Assembly: GCA_033032865.1 (NCBI GenBank)
Contig: JAWHQI010000004.1
Location: forward strand, 27,138,001 to 27,202,000
Direction of reading: 5' to 3'
Length of the DNA stretch: 64,000 nt
Source: Dactylorhiza incarnata
Lineage: Eukaryota > Streptophyta > Magnoliopsida > Asparagales > Orchidaceae
Part shown: piece after piece, positions 44,813 to 56,033 of the stretch
Position numbering within the stretch: position 1 is the first letter of the stretch
How the letters are laid out: each line of letters starts with the position of its first letter
Program-made: the position numbers and the translations under genes
The notes under the pieces: generated by a model
Told to the model about the DNA's origin: nothing
Database searches by the model: none
The model's input: the letters and a program-made list of their open reading frames with translations, nothing else

Positions 44813-47119
44813 TCAAGATCTTCTTTTCATCTTTTCTTCTTGTCTGGAGAAATAAGCATAAGGCTTGGGATGGTAAAACGGAGGTGGAGCCGGAGCATCA
44901 GCATTATTATAACCAAAAGCCCTGAAATGAATCCTTCTCTTCCTTTGAGCTGTCTCATGTTTTTCCCATTCTTGAGAGCTGTAGCATTCAGATCTATTCA
45001 TTTTACCTTCATGAACTAACTTATAGGTTTCAAGAATTATGTCTTTTGAGACTGGGCTCCAGAGTTCTGGAAAACTCTTCTCAACCTTAGCTTTGCACTG
45101 ACCTGTAGAGCTAGAACTTGGAACAGATCGACTAGCAGAAGGACCTTCACCAAACATTCTTTTTCTTTTGGTCCCAGCCCTATCTGATTGATCTTCAACA
45201 ATAGGAGCCTTCCCAAGTAGTTCTTCTGGCCTTGGAAAAAACTGAGGAACAGGAACATCTGGATCAATTGCTAACTCAGGAAAAATCTGATTATGAAGCC
45301 ACGTTGCTGTTTTGAAGGAATAAGCATTAATATCAGCAACTTGCTTCAGCACCCTGGAAGAGAACTGATCAAACTGAGATTTCCATGAGCTTTGAAGAGC
45401 AGATATGGAGCTTTCAATCAAGTCTGTCATTTGAGCTACTATATTTTCCTCCCCCTTTCTGACTTCTACAGATAGGGTTTGGATAGTATCATCTTTGAAG
45501 TGACCCACCTCATCAACAATCCTGAAGGTGTTAGTTTCTGCATCATTTACCATAGATTGTTGAAGCTTGGTTACTATTACCGTCTGTTCCAACACTGTGC
45601 CTACACCTTTAGTTGCATGTTCAATTTGTTTGCTTCCCAGGCACATCAATTCAGAGAGATTTTCATAAGTTGATTTGATTTTAGCTAATTCCCTGCCAAG
45701 TTCACTTTCAACTGAGGCAATCTTCCTGTGAACAGTTGTCAAAGAGTTCTCAAACTGTTCACTTTGCTTCTTGAGCATAGCTTCAATCTTGCCCAGAAGA
45801 GAATCTGCATCATGGATTGGAGGGGAAGAATGAGAGGATGGAAGAGTAGCAGCAGGGGCAGCACCATGAGCATCATCAGGGATTTCTTCAATCTCAAGAG
45901 AAGAAACCTTATTATCTTCTGCACAACATAGCTCATCTGGAGCATTCTTGGTTGTGTCAAACTCTGACTCCCCCTCAACATGTACTAGGGGAGGTGTTAA
46001 TTCATGAACTGACATAACATCATCATCTTCAAAAACATAATCAGCACCAGACCCTGCCTGTTGGCCACTGGGACTGTGCCCTTCAGATATTTCTTGTTGA
46101 ATATTCTTCAGAACAGCTGAAACTATCTCATTTGCTAAAGAAGTTTCTGCTGCAACAACTGATGGAGAAGGAGGTGGTGGTGGAACTGAATCTGGAGTGT
46201 GAACAGGTGAGGGTGATGGGATAGTATCTGAAGGATCTGACTGTGTCACTGATGGAATGAGTTCTGTTGGAGCTGAAGAGGGCTGACCTTTTGCTTTAGA
46301 ACGGATTGGCAGCTTGGCACGACTTGAAGCTTTAGAATGAATCCGAGGAGGAGGAATTTCTGCTTCACTTGCAACTGCAGACTGATGAGTCTCCCCCTCA
46401 GAAGTAGCACTAGCCATTCCCGGCTTCTTTATTCGAATGTCCCATCTCTGCATGGAGATGACATCGATCTTCTTAAGGTGATGGATAATTGCACCTTTGG
46501 ACATGTCAAAAATAGCAGGATTAAACTGATTCAGGAACAATGAGATGATCCGGGAAAAGTTTGGAGAATTAATGCAAGCTTTGATATTGGAGAATAAGAT
46601 TGAGGCCCAATCTCTCTTTTTCCCTGACACAATTCCAACCATTAATAGAAAAGTCTCTTCAGACACATGCCCTTGTGTGCCTGTCTTGCAGAATAGAACT
46701 TTTAATATAATGTCCACCAGAAGCTTCCCCACATCATTCATCTTGTGCCTCTTCACTGCAGAGAAATCTGAATCCAGACCACAATACCTTGCAGTTCTCA
46801 ACCAGTCATTGTCATCTAGATCTTCTTCAGCATCAAGCTCAGATAGATGCAAGTACTTCACGAGGGACTTAGGTGAGATTTTTATCTTAATTCCCTTGAC
46901 GAATGAGACCAACATCCTCCCTTCCTTGATAGGCTTAACATTGATAAAGAATTCTTCCACCTCATCAAACAGCACCCGACAAGGATGCTCAAGAACGAAA
47001 GCAAGACCGGCGGCATCAAGCAAGCAAAACAGGTTTTTGAAATCATTGGATAAACCGGCGATACCTGAGCGAACGACTTCATTGCCGACGCCGATCTTTG
47101 GATGAGGAGAAGGCGCCAT
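44813..47119 (-). CDS. Sirevirus-2 ORF3, coiled-coil protein of unknown function
   Basis: I chose ATG 47119 (TTCAATGGCG context, MAPSPHPKIGVGNEVVRSG), giving 768 residues. Residues 1-210 form a compact module shared with Sirevirus-1 ORF3 (EHPCRVLFDEVEEFF, IKIKISPKSLVKYL, KGAIIHHLKKIDVI). A Pro/Ser-rich linker (about 270-320) and long heptad-rich stretches (about 450-640) follow, then a basic cluster (GTKRKRMFGEG) and a Lys/Arg tail. Such third ORFs are often called envelope-like in Sireviruses, but I see no signal peptide, membrane span or cleavage site. A role in nuclear or chromatin association is possible but only a guess. Confidence 0.85.
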   Translation of the reverse strand: MAPSPHPKIGVGNEVVRSGIAGLSNDFKNLFCLLDAAGLAFVLEHPCRVLFDEVEEFFINVKPIKEGRMLVSFVKGIKIKISPKSLVKYLHLSELDAEEDLDDNDWLRTARYCGLDSDFSAVKRHKMNDVGKLLVDIILKVLFCKTGTQGHVSEETFLLMVGIVSGKKRDWASILFSNIKACINSPNFSRIISLFLNQFNPAIFDMSKGAIIHHLKKIDVISMQRWDIRIKKPGMASATSEGETHQSAVASEAEIPPPRIHSKASSRAKLPIRSKAKGQPSSAPTELIPSVTQSDPSDTIPSPSPVHTPDSVPPPPPSPSVVAAETSLANEIVSAVLKNIQQEISEGHSPSGQQAGSGADYVFEDDDVMSVHELTPPLVHVEGESEFDTTKNAPDELCCAEDNKVSSLEIEEIPDDAHGAAPAATLPSSHSSPPIHDADSLLGKIEAMLKKQSEQFENSLTTVHRKIASVESELGRELAKIKSTYENLSELMCLGSKQIEHATKGVGTVLEQTVIVTKLQQSMVNDAETNTFRIVDEVGHFKDDTIQTLSVEVRKGEENIVAQMTDLIESSISALQSSWKSQFDQFSSRVLKQVADINAYSFKTATWLHNQIFPELAIDPDVPVPQFFPRPEELLGKAPIVEDQSDRAGTKRKRMFGEGPSASRSVPSSSSTGQCKAKVEKSFPELWSPVSKDIILETYKLVHEGKMNRSECYSSQEWEKHETAQRKRRIHFRAFGYNNADAPAPPPFYHPKPYAYFSRQEEKMKRRS

Positions 47120-47269
47120 TGAAGCAAGATATGGAGAACTGTCGAATGGAGAAGATGAAGTATCGAGAGCCACCGAGAGCACTGAGACCTGTCGCTAACC
47201 ATCGCCGCTCGAGAGAAAGTCGAAAGGTCGGGGAAGTCTCGGAAATTGATTTCGTGAACATCAAGTTTT

Positions 47270-47640
47270 CGATTTCTTATATATATATATATATGATTTT
47301 GATTTGACGTTAAAGTGACATTTTGAAGAAAATTAAAAGTGGAAATAGCGCGTACCTGACGTTTGGAATTCTTAAAGAAAACTATGTCTCGAGACATCGG
47401 GTATGTCTCGAGAACTCAGGAGTTTCAACAGGTTATTTCCTTCATTGATGTCTCGAGTGATAACCCATATCTCGAGACATCACCATATCTCGAGATCTTA
47501 AACTTGTCTCGCGAGAACCAGCCTGTCTCGAGAGTTCCCTGAAGTCCTTTGGATGATGTCGAGATTTTAAAGTGACATGAGTTGTCGAGAAAACAGATAG
47601 TTCCCGAGACAACATGTAGTTCTCGAGACATATGCCTGAA
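47270..47640 (-). promoter_or_regulatory. Candidate internal promoter before ORF3 of Sirevirus-2
   Basis: Between the pol stop (47706) and ORF3, on the minus strand, about eight words of the type TGTCTCGAGA(A/C) lie at 47625-47385, the same word as in this element's LTR. About 90 bp further comes an alternating TATATATATATATATAAG tract at 47295-47277, about 155 bp before the ORF3 ATG. The arrangement copies that of Sirevirus-1 with a different word. Confidence 0.6.
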
Positions 47641-47705
47641 GTTTTCAGGAAAAGTTCTGAATTTTTGTAATCTTCATGTCTTCATGGTTTTGCTTGACTT
47701 GATCA

Positions 47706-50700
47706 TTACTCCATGTTGAGCATTCCAAGTTCCATTTTGAAGAAAGAGAACTTAGTCTCATCCAGTGGCTTCGTGAATATGTCTGCAACTTGCTTATCCG
47801 TGGGGACATAACTTAGATTTATATCACCCATCTCCACATGCTCCCGGATAAAGTGATATCGTAGCTCGATGTGCTTTGTCCGACTGTGAGAGACTGGATT
47901 ATTTGCGATAGCAATTGCACTGGAAGAGTCGCAAAACATGGGAATGTCTTTGATCTTCATGTTGTAGTCTTGAAGTTGATTTCTTATCCATAGAAGTTGT
48001 GCGCAACAACTGCCAGCAGAAATGTATTCTGGCTCGGCGGTTGATATTGCAACACAATTCTGCTTCTTGCTACTCCAGGAAATAAGTCTCCTTCCGAGGA
48101 ATTGACACGCCCCAGAAGTGCTTTTCCTGTCGTCTTTGCTACCTGCAAAGTCTGCATCTGAAAAACCAATTAGTTCGCTATCATTACTTCTTGGGTACCA
48201 TAAGCCAAGATTTGGCATGCCTTTAAGGTATCTCAAAATCCGCTTTGCGGCAGTATAGTGGGATTCCTTAGAGTTCACCTGATATCTAGCACATACACAT
48301 GTAGAGAACATTATATCAGGTCTACTGGCAGTAAGGTAGAGCAAAGAGCCAATTATGCTTCTGTACTTGGTTTCATCAAAAGGTTTCCCTTTCTCATCCT
48401 TGTCCAGAGACATAGCTGAACTCATTGGAGTCCTCATAGAGGTTGCATTCTCCATTCCAAATTTCTTAATCAACTCCTTGCTGAACTTTGTCTGAGAAAT
48501 GAAGATTCCATCTTCAGACTGTTTCACTTGAAGTCCTAAGAAATATTTCAGCTCACCCATACTGCTCATTTCAAATTTCCCTTGCATAAGTTTAGAAAAC
48601 TTTTTGCAGAGGTTATTGTCCGTAGAGCCAAATATGAAGTCATCGACATATATTTGCACTAGCAAAATCTTGCCTTTTACTTCCCTAAGAAATAATGTCT
48701 TATCTATCTTTCCTCTTGTGAACTTGTTCTCAAGAAGAAAGTTAGACAGCGTCTCATACCAAGCTCGAGGAGCTTGTTTTAAACCATATAAAGCTTTTTG
48801 TAATAAATAAACATGATTGGGATGATCAGGATTAACAAAACCTGGGGGTTGTTCAACGTATACTTCCTCTTTAATGTCTCCGTTTAGGAAAGCGGACTTG
48901 ACATCCATTTGATATACGGTGAAACCCTTGAAAGCAGCATAAGCAAGGAAGAGTCTGATCGCTTCGAGGATTGCTACTGGAGCGCACGTCTGATCGAAGT
49001 CGATACCTTCCTCTTGTCTGTATCCTTTAGCTACAAGTCTGGCTTTGTTCTTTATGATTGTTCCTTCTTCATCCAGCTTGTTTCTATACACCCACTTTGT
49101 TCCAATGACATTTTTGTCCTTGGGTTTTGGAACAAGTGTCCATACCTTACAGCGTTTGAACTGATTTAATTCTTCTTCCATAGCAATTATCCAGGATGGA
49201 TCTTCATTTGCCTCTTGGAATTTCTTTGGTTCGACCTGCGAAAGAAAACTTAAATGCATATTTTCGTTAATGGTACCTCGTCTTGTTCTTATTCCTTCAT
49301 GAGGATCTCCTATGATCTGATCAACTGGATGATCCCTCATTTGTCGTAGTCCGAGGTTCCTTGCATGATTTGGACCAATAGGAATTTCTTCTACTATTGG
49401 AGTATCTTCCTCCACTTGGATTGGCTCTTCATCAGGATGATCTTCTTCATAGATAGTTATTGGGGGAATTTTGACGAAGTGTTGAGAATTTTCTTCAACT
49501 GGCTGATCCAAGCTTAAGTCCTGCAGCTTTGAACCTGTGTCTACAGAAGAAATGCTAGAGGAGCTGCCTTGTAGCATGCTCGTCTCATCAAATACAACAT
49601 TAATAGATTCTTCTACCACCAGGGTTTTCTTATTAAAAACTCTATATGCCCTACTATGACTACTATAACCTACAAAAATACCTTCAAAGCTCTTTTCACT
49701 AAACTTAGTTTTGTAATGCTTTCCATTGTTTAGCACAAAGCATTTACTACCAAAGATTCGAAAATAAGAAATGGTCGGTTTCTTGCCTTTTAGAAGTTCA
49801 TAAGGAGTCTTTTCATGGTTTTTGTTTATGAGTGCTCTGTTTTGCACATGGCATGCAGTATTGACAGCTTCAGCCCAGAAATATTCATGTAGTGAAGAGT
49901 CACTCAACATGGTTCTGCAAGCCTCAATAAGTGTTCTATTCTTTCTCTCAGCTACTCCATTTTGTTGTGGAGTTCGAGGAGAGAAAAACTCATGAAAGAT
50001 ACCGAGGCTTTCACAGAATTCTGTCATGGCTCCAGATTCAAATTCTGTACCATAGTCACTTCTGATTTTGACCACCGAACAGTTAAATTCATTCTGGACT
50101 TGCCTGACAAAACTAGTGAAAGTGTCAAAGGTATCTGACTTGTGTTTCAGAAAGAATACTGAGGCAAAACGAGAGTAATCATCTACAATAACCAATGTGT
50201 AAGATTTTCCTCCTAAACTTCTAATTTGCAAAGGACCAAACAAATCCATATGGAGCAGGTATAAACACCTGGTTGAATCTTTGCCAATAATGCTCTTAAA
50301 GGTAGCTCTTGTTTGCTTGCCTTTTACACATGCATGACAAGGTCTATCTTTAATGCACTTAACATCTGGTGCATCTCGCACTAAGTTTTGAGAAAACAAT
50401 TTATTAATAGTTTTGAGATTTATATGTGCTAATCTCTTGTGCCATTGGTCAACAAGAGATGCACTATCTTTTGCCAAAAGACATACTGGTGTAGAAGATG
50501 ATATACAAAGAAAATTTAAACAAAATATGTTTCTACAGCGAATGCCTGATAAAATTGTTTCATGATTTTCAGCCGACTTTATCAAACACTTATCTTTATG
50601 AAAATCAACAATGTATCCTTTATCACAAAGTTGACTTATGCTTATCAAATTATGTTGTAATCCTTCCACATAAGCTACATCGGAAAACGATACATTACCA

Positions 50701-50885
50701 TTAGAAATTATACCATAGCCTTTAGTTATTCCTCTGTCTGAACCGCCAAAAATAACTTTTGGACCATTCGCAACTGGAATGTAGTTTTGCAAAAGGCTTC
50801 TTGTCCCGGTCATATGCCGAGAGCATCCACTGTCCAAGTACCAGATAGGATTTTTATTGGCCTTTGGACATACCTGCAACAACAA
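47706..50885 (-). CDS. pol: Sirevirus-2 pol (protease, integrase, RT, RNase H), intact
   Basis: A 1059-codon ORF has protease [10 protein letters not shown] (near residue 19), the integrase finger ([10 protein letters not shown] ... [10 protein letters not shown]), the catalytic residues in [15 protein letters not shown] and [10 protein letters not shown] motif [10 protein letters not shown] near 745, and RNase H with [15 protein letters not shown] and [10 protein letters not shown], ending ELGMLNME. All expected catalytic residues are present. The first codon in the frame is TTG and no ATG precedes the protease. The frame overlaps the gag end in the +1 frame, whereas Sirevirus-1 has the other frame. 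The acceptor-like TTTGTTGTTGCAG|GT sits at the junction. Confidence 0.94.
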   Translation of the reverse strand: MLLQVCPKANKNPIWYLDSGCSRHMTGTRSLLQNYIPVANGPKVIFGGSDRGITKGYGIISNGNVSFSDVAYVEGLQHNLISISQLCDKGYIVDFHKDKCLIKSAENHETILSGIRCRNIFCLNFLCISSSTPVCLLAKDSASLVDQWHKRLAHINLKTINKLFSQNLVRDAPDVKCIKDRPCHACVKGKQTRATFKSIIGKDSTRCLYLLHMDLFGPLQIRSLGGKSYTLVIVDDYSRFASVFFLKHKSDTFDTFTSFVRQVQNEFNCSVVKIRSDYGTEFESGAMTEFCESLGIFHEFFSPRTPQQNGVAERKNRTLIEACRTMLSDSSLHEYFWAEAVNTACHVQNRALINKNHEKTPYELLKGKKPTISYFRIFGSKCFVLNNGKHYKTKFSEKSFEGIFVGYSSHSRAYRVFNKKTLVVEESINVVFDETSMLQGSSSSISSVDTGSKLQDLSLDQPVEENSQHFVKIPPITIYEEDHPDEEPIQVEEDTPIVEEIPIGPNHARNLGLRQMRDHPVDQIIGDPHEGIRTRRGTINENMHLSFLSQVEPKKFQEANEDPSWIIAMEEELNQFKRCKVWTLVPKPKDKNVIGTKWVYRNKLDEEGTIIKNKARLVAKGYRQEEGIDFDQTCAPVAILEAIRLFLAYAAFKGFTVYQMDVKSAFLNGDIKEEVYVEQPPGFVNPDHPNHVYLLQKALYGLKQAPRAWYETLSNFLLENKFTRGKIDKTLFLREVKGKILLVQIYVDDFIFGSTDNNLCKKFSKLMQGKFEMSSMGELKYFLGLQVKQSEDGIFISQTKFSKELIKKFGMENATSMRTPMSSAMSLDKDEKGKPFDETKYRSIIGSLLYLTASRPDIMFSTCVCARYQVNSKESHYTAAKRILRYLKGMPNLGLWYPRSNDSELIGFSDADFAGSKDDRKSTSGACQFLGRRLISWSSKKQNCVAISTAEPEYISAGSCCAQLLWIRNQLQDYNMKIKDIPMFCDSSSAIAIANNPVSHSRTKHIELRYHFIREHVEMGDINLSYVPTDKQVADIFTKPLDETKFSFFKMELGMLNME

Positions 50886-50886
50886 A

Positions 50887-53202
50887 TCATTTCGCCTTAG
50901 GAGCCCAAACAGATTTGGGTCCTTGGTCCCGTGTCAGTTGAGCACCACGATGAATGTTAACATTGCGAGTGGTCTGCCTTTCAACATTCACTTGTGGTCT
51001 CCTAGTATACGTTGTATTGAACCAACAATCAATGGCAAAGTGACCAATTTTGCCGCAGCACCAACAGTCGAATCTGTTGTACCTTCTTTTTACACTCTCC
51101 TGCTTAACTTTTTGAACGTTAGCTCTTGCAGGAGCAGTCCTTTTCGATGAGGATGCCTCATGGGGACAACACACACAAGGTGGTATTGTCTTCTTCGGCT
51201 TTGGTGCAACAGCATTCACTTTTGGTGCTTTCTTAGCACTCGGGCCATGAACAAATGGACCGTACCCTTTCCGATTAATCTCTTGATAGGGTGCTTGAAA
51301 AGCACTATCACCAAAGTTTCGGGGAGGAGCCCATTCCTTATGATCATTCACAGGTGAAAAAGGAATTGGTCGTGTGAAATGACCATAGGAACTCTCCATA
51401 TCATAAGCATTCGTAGGGAATATGACTCTCTTGAATGCTACAGGCCCTTGATGAGCTTTCCCTTTTTCTTTGGTAGTAGCTTTCTTAGCAACCAGACCAT
51501 TCTTCTTAGCAATTGAATTTTTTGAAGAATTGCTAGTACTAGCTTCATGCCCTATACCGCTTCCTTTTGCCTTAGTGGTAAAAGTACCAATAATTGGCAG
51601 AACAGTTTTAGGTTGAGAGAATGCTTCAATCAACTTCTTCTCAGCCGCAAGCTGTTCCTCCAAGACATTTATCGAATGATCTCTCAGGGCAAGAGTCTCT
51701 TCCGAGCTTTTGATCTTGTCTTTCAAGGCTTGGACTTCCTCTTTGAGAGAAGAAAGTTCTTCAACTTCTTTTCTCAAGTTAGATTCCACCTCTTTGAGAG
51801 CCATGATCTTCTTACCCTGAGTTTTGACAACCTTTCGGCACTTGTCAAAACTTTGGAGCATTTTGGTATATTGAGACATGAGCTCAGATTCATCGTCTAA
51901 GGAGTTATCCTGTTGTTCAGCCGAAGCATAATCATAATCGGATAGAATAGTGTGATCATTTACCTTTCCGGTGTACGGGGGTGCTTCTTCATCATCAGAC
52001 ATGGCCATCAGGCCGAAGTAAGCTTCTTCTTCATCACTCGACTCATCGGAGTCACTGTCGCTCAGAGTTTTGGCTTTCTTAGCGACGAAACTTCTATCTG
52101 ATTTCTTCTTTCCGTGTGTGGATTTCTTGTCTTCTTTTCTTCCACCTTCTTTCTTCTTGTAGGGACACTCAGCAATTATGTGCCCTGGCTTATTACAACA
52201 GTAGCAAATAATGTCAGAAGAAAAATGTTTGTTCTGTTTCGATTTGTACCTGTCATTATTGCTTGAGCCCTTCCTGTGATAGTCGCCATCACGACGAGAA
52301 TGTTTATGATCCGAGGAAGACGGCTTGTTGTTCATGTGCCTTCGTTTGTTCAGCAGTTTCTTAAACTGACGGGAAATCAAAGAGAACTCCCCATCACACA
52401 GTTCGGAACAGGAGGAGCTGGCTTCCGATTCATCTTCATTATCAGATTCCTTTTCTCTGATCGGTATCACTGCTTTGCTCTTCTTTGAACTCTCTGCCTT
52501 CAAAGCTAAGGTTCTTTCTTTGCTTGAAGCTCGATTGACATCCTCTTCAGACTTTCGGATGTTCATTTGTAATTCATGAGATAACAGCTTCCCGAACAGA
52601 TTCTGAGGTTCTAGACTTGGCAGTTTTCCAAACTCTCTAATGGCCACAATTTTGCTATCCCAGTCTTTCGTTAGGGAATGCAAGAATTTGTCATTTAGTT
52701 CACCGTTTGTGAACTCCCTGTCGTAGTTCCTCAGACCATTGACTATTTTGAAGAATCGCTCGTACGCATCAGCGATGCACTCCTTCTTACTCTGCTTGAA
52801 AGCCTCATACTCTTGATTGAGTAGGGATCTTCTGTCTTCTCTCACTTCATCAGTACCTTCCATTAGAACAATCAAGGATGTCCACATTTCTTTGGCTGAT
52901 TTGCAGTGGATTAAGTTTTGCAACATAGAATCGTCCACTGCACTTGCAATTATGTTTTTAGCCTTCTTGTCAAGAGCAACAAGAGCTATCTCATCCTTGG
53001 TCAAATCCATCATTTTCTTAAGTATCTGAACAGTAGGATTTGTAGACGAAGCGGTCATTGGCACATGGGGACCTTCTTCCACGACTTGGAAGATTCTGGG
53101 ATCTGCAGCTTCCATATAAAAACAGACTCTTCCCTTCCGCATAGGAAAGTTGGCCTTAGTGCAGATGGGCAATTTCAGAGAGGATTCCTTGACTCTATCC
53201 AT
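50887..53202 (-). CDS. gag: Sirevirus-2 gag, intact, two zinc knuckles
   Basis: ATG 53202 opens a 771-residue protein ([19 protein letters not shown]). The copia gag domain covers about residues 1-215. An acidic/basic stretch is followed by CCHC knuckle 1 ([14 protein letters not shown], about 333), an Asp/Ser/Glu cluster, a strong coiled coil (about 450-545, with [20 protein letters not shown]), and knuckle 2 ([14 protein letters not shown], about 710). It ends VWAPKAK at TGA 50887-50889. Long gag proteins with a distal second knuckle fit Sireviruses. Confidence 0.94.
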   Translation of the reverse strand: MDRVKESSLKLPICTKANFPMRKGRVCFYMEAADPRIFQVVEEGPHVPMTASSTNPTVQILKKMMDLTKDEIALVALDKKAKNIIASAVDDSMLQNLIHCKSAKEMWTSLIVLMEGTDEVREDRRSLLNQEYEAFKQSKKECIADAYERFFKIVNGLRNYDREFTNGELNDKFLHSLTKDWDSKIVAIREFGKLPSLEPQNLFGKLLSHELQMNIRKSEEDVNRASSKERTLALKAESSKKSKAVIPIREKESDNEDESEASSSCSELCDGEFSLISRQFKKLLNKRRHMNNKPSSSDHKHSRRDGDYHRKGSSNNDRYKSKQNKHFSSDIICYCCNKPGHIIAECPYKKKEGGRKEDKKSTHGKKKSDRSFVAKKAKTLSDSDSDESSDEEEAYFGLMAMSDDEEAPPYTGKVNDHTILSDYDYASAEQQDNSLDDESELMSQYTKMLQSFDKCRKVVKTQGKKIMALKEVESNLRKEVEELSSLKEEVQALKDKIKSSEETLALRDHSINVLEEQLAAEKKLIEAFSQPKTVLPIIGTFTTKAKGSGIGHEASTSNSSKNSIAKKNGLVAKKATTKEKGKAHQGPVAFKRVIFPTNAYDMESSYGHFTRPIPFSPVNDHKEWAPPRNFGDSAFQAPYQEINRKGYGPFVHGPSAKKAPKVNAVAPKPKKTIPPCVCCPHEASSSKRTAPARANVQKVKQESVKRRYNRFDCWCCGKIGHFAIDCWFNTTYTRRPQVNVERQTTRNVNIHRGAQLTRDQGPKSVWAPKAK

Positions 53203-53265
53203 GGCTTGCTAGCAACTAGAAGGATGGATCCTGTTCAAGGTGTTAACCTAGCAACGAACAGCGAA

Positions 53266-53277
53266 GCTCTGATACCA
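53266..53277 (-). other. Primer-binding site (tRNA-iMet), Sirevirus-2
   Basis: The minus strand reads TGGTATCAGAGC 2 bp after the LTR end, a full match. The leader to gag is only about 60 bp. Confidence 0.93.
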
Positions 53278-53279
53278 AT

Positions 53280-54313
53280 TGAAGTATCTAGTTGCCTACC
53301 TAAATCACCAGATCTGAATAACAGAGGCGTTTTCTTCCTTCTTCTTGAATAGCTTTTGAGAACGATGAGGAAGAACAACGATCCTTCAAATCTGTCTTTG
53401 GCAATCCGAAACGATCCAATAGAGATTGTAGAATCAGAACACGGATCAATCGAATCCTTCTTGATAGAAATCGGCAACTCCAATGAGTAGATCGATCTCC
53501 AATCGTAGACGACGGCGAGGCCGCGCTTTTCACGTTCGTTTTGATCGGGAGAGAAATTAGGGTTTGAGAACGATTCGAAAAACTTGGTTTTTAATGACTC
53601 AAGAGCGATCCTATATATAGAGGGAAGCAATTAAGGGATAAACCGGCCTTAAATGCACTCAATATAGCCGTTAGGATCGGGAGAGAGCGTTTACGAAACG
53701 ACAAGAACAGAGAAAACAAATTAGATAATATTTCGAACAGAATTCTCGAGACATAAGGGTTCTCTCGAGACATGAGGGATCTCCCGAAATATGAAGCAAA
53801 GAGAGCAGGAAAGAGATGTCTCGAGAACTCGATGATCTCTCGAGACATTACAAAGATTTCGGACAAAAGGTCTTTCGAGACATGCTTGATCTCTCGAGTC
53901 ATCAAGAACAGAAATACCGAGATCCAAAGAACTTGCCTCTCGAGACAAGTCAGAACTCTCGAGACATACTTGATCTCTCGAGACATGTCCTTAGGAAAAT
54001 TGTTTTCAACAATTTTCTTTTCTTCTCTTGAACACTTGCTGCAACCGCACTCCAAAGTCTTCAATAGTCTTGAAAATGAAGTGTACCCCAATAGAGAGAT
54101 CACACATGAGTCATCACCATGTTTCATATAATGAAGAATTACATTGTATGAAACTGTGTTTGCAGACCCATTGTGACCTGACATTGAGTTACACTTAGCA
54201 ATGATAATCTGCAAGACAATACTGGAAAAGCATATCAAATACAAATGCAATTCAATCTTAGTTTAAGGGTGACTTCTCACAAATCAAGGTAATTGTGATT
54301 ACAATTTCCAACA
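53280..54313 (-). repeat. Sirevirus-2 5' LTR
   Basis: This is the partner of 43558-44591 with the same array (about 53985-53750) and TATA (53610-53620). It drives the element towards lower coordinates. Confidence 0.95.
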
Positions 54314-54318
54314 ATTGT

Positions 54319-54484
54319 CCTCGCTGAAACAACCACGCTTAGCTTAGTATGTGAGACTGAGGTTATCCTGATTAGTCAACCATTACGTGATCCCTTTAGC
54401 CTTATGATGCCTTTAGTTGAACACCCCAAGATCATTCAGGAGGTTGACGAGAAATCTGAAGGTGAGTTTATAGTTATTGATGAA
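54319..54484 (+). CDS. Element-4 ORF2, middle segment
   Basis: It continues the frame from 43557 (counting the TSD once) with LAETTTLSLVCETEVILISQ and ends ...EFIVIDE. The element at 54485 then interrupts it, and the frame resumes without change at 56034. This is the linker between retropepsin-like repeats 1 and 2. Confidence 0.72.
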
Positions 54485-56028
54485 TGAAAGTGAGTTTTAG
54501 TTCTTAAGTTACAAACTCTTTTTAAGTTTATTTAAAAATAATGATATATATAAATATGTGTAGTGCTGAGTGAGTAATAAAACTAAATACAAATAAAGAA
54601 ACACAGCAACACAGCACAGCAACAAGAAAATAGAACATAAGCCAGGCAACCAGAAGACACAAGGAATATAGTAGTTCCCCAATAAATCTGGGTACATCTA
54701 CTCTTCTACCATACTGGTAGGAATCCACAACAGGTTTTTGATCAGGTGCCCTGCCACCATATGAGCTTTTGATCAGGTAACTCAAAAACCAAATCACAGA
54801 TTTTTGCTAAGGTGCCCTGTCACCGAGAGGTTAACTTTTGAAGGGAGTTATAACCCTTTACAAGATGAGAAGGAGAAAATATATATTGTTCTTCTCTTTG
54901 CTGAGAAGACTCTTGATGATCCTGATGGGTTGTTGAGATTGGATCATTGAAGATGATGTTGAAGACCTCCCCCTATCTGATTGAATTGATGACAGTTTGT
55001 GGAGGCTTCTTCTCTTGATTGTAATAACTCCTTTTCTTCTTATGCAGTTTGATCCTGAGCAAATGATCTTGTTTAAGTGTCTCAGGATGAAGATGATCTG
55101 CTAAGAGGAGTTAGCAAAAAGAAGATAAATAATATATTAGATCTGCTTCTTTTTGCTTCTCTGTTTTTCTCTTCCTGTATATGTATATTCCTTTTTCTCT
55201 TGTATATATTCTCTCTTCTTTTCTTCTCTGATCTTCTCTCTGAATATATAATCTGGAGAGCTGTTCGGCACATTTGAATTCTTGCCGACAAGAGAGGAAA
55301 GAGATAATATCTCCTTAATTTCCTCGAGCAGACAAACTGTCGTCTTTAGCTTTTCTGCAACAGCTATAACATTTAATGCTTCTGCCAACGACTATAATAT
55401 TAAGGCAGCAATATATAGCAATATATAAATTGAGATGTTTAAAATATTGCTTTATTAAATCTGACAACATATGTAATTTTAGTCGAGCTGAGAAAGGAGA
55501 ATTTATATAGCTGATAATATTTTCGTCGAGCTCAGCTTCAAGTTCGTCGATCTGAACATTTAATTCGTCATTCTGAGCTTCTTCTTAATATTCGTCGAAC
55601 GCAGACTTGAGATCGTCGAACGCAGCTTTTTGTCGACCGCTGAGATAGCTGGATTTCGTCGACCGCTGAGACGGGATCGTCGACCGCTGAGATAGCTGGA
55701 TTTCGTCGACCGCTGAGATAGTTGTTCTTCGTCGAGCGCAAAATGAATAATTTCGTCGACCGCGGAGCGCCGTTCGTCGAACGCAGATAGCCATTCGTCG
55801 AACGCAGTGAACATATATAATTTTTATCTTTCTCTTATTTTCTCAGCCTATTAATTATATATTTTTTCATCCTTCTATCTTAATGGGATTTGATCTAAGT
55901 TATAAGATGTGTTATGATAGAAACTTAGACATTAAAGATGGATCCTAACTCCAATCAAAACTAAGGTTTCAACAATCTCCCCCTATTTGAGTTGGGATCC
56001 TAATCCAAATTAAGACTAGGTTCTAACA
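54485..56028 (-). mobile_element. Deletion derivative of a Sirevirus-like element: LTR stub, PPT, full LTR
   Basis: A perfect TSD ATGAA (54480-54484, 56029-56033) flanks a TG...CA segment of 1544 bp. On the minus strand it starts TGTTAGAACCTAGTC. After about 37 bp of LTR start it passes directly into CAAATAGGGGGAGAT (a Sirevirus-type polypurine tract), and then a second LTR start TGTTGAAACCTTAG opens a full LTR (about 1487 bp). Nearly all of the 5' LTR and the whole internal region are therefore missing. The LTR has an array at 55520-55808 and a TATA box at 55501-55510. 54490-55500 holds no gene. Confidence 0.8.
55501..55808 (-). promoter_or_regulatory. Word array plus TATA in the deletion derivative
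   Basis: The array mixes two words: TTCGTCGAACGCAG (as in the Tekay-like LTR) and CGTCGACCGCTGAGATAG (containing the CCGCTGAGA word of Sirevirus-1). On the minus strand it is followed at once by CTATATAAAT (55510-55501), identical to the internal TATA of Sirevirus-1. Confidence 0.65.
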
Positions 56029-56033
56029 ATGAA

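Larger units (their letters stand above)
43558..54313 (-). mobile_element. Sirevirus-2, young and apparently intact, minus strand
   Basis: LTRs 43558-44591 and 53280-54313 are both 1034 bp and differ at only about 8 positions (about 0.8%). The TSD ATTGT (43553-43557, 54314-54318) is perfect. On the minus strand it has PBS, gag (771 aa), pol (1059 codons), an internal array with TATA, ORF3 (768 aa), PPT and LTR. No inactivating change was seen in any ORF. It is the youngest insertion that can be dated here and may be autonomous. Confidence 0.96.

Noticed and set aside
44813..47119. Retroviral envelope gene
   Set aside because: Position after pol suggests it, but no signal peptide, membrane span or cleavage site is visible; kept as ORF3 of unknown function.
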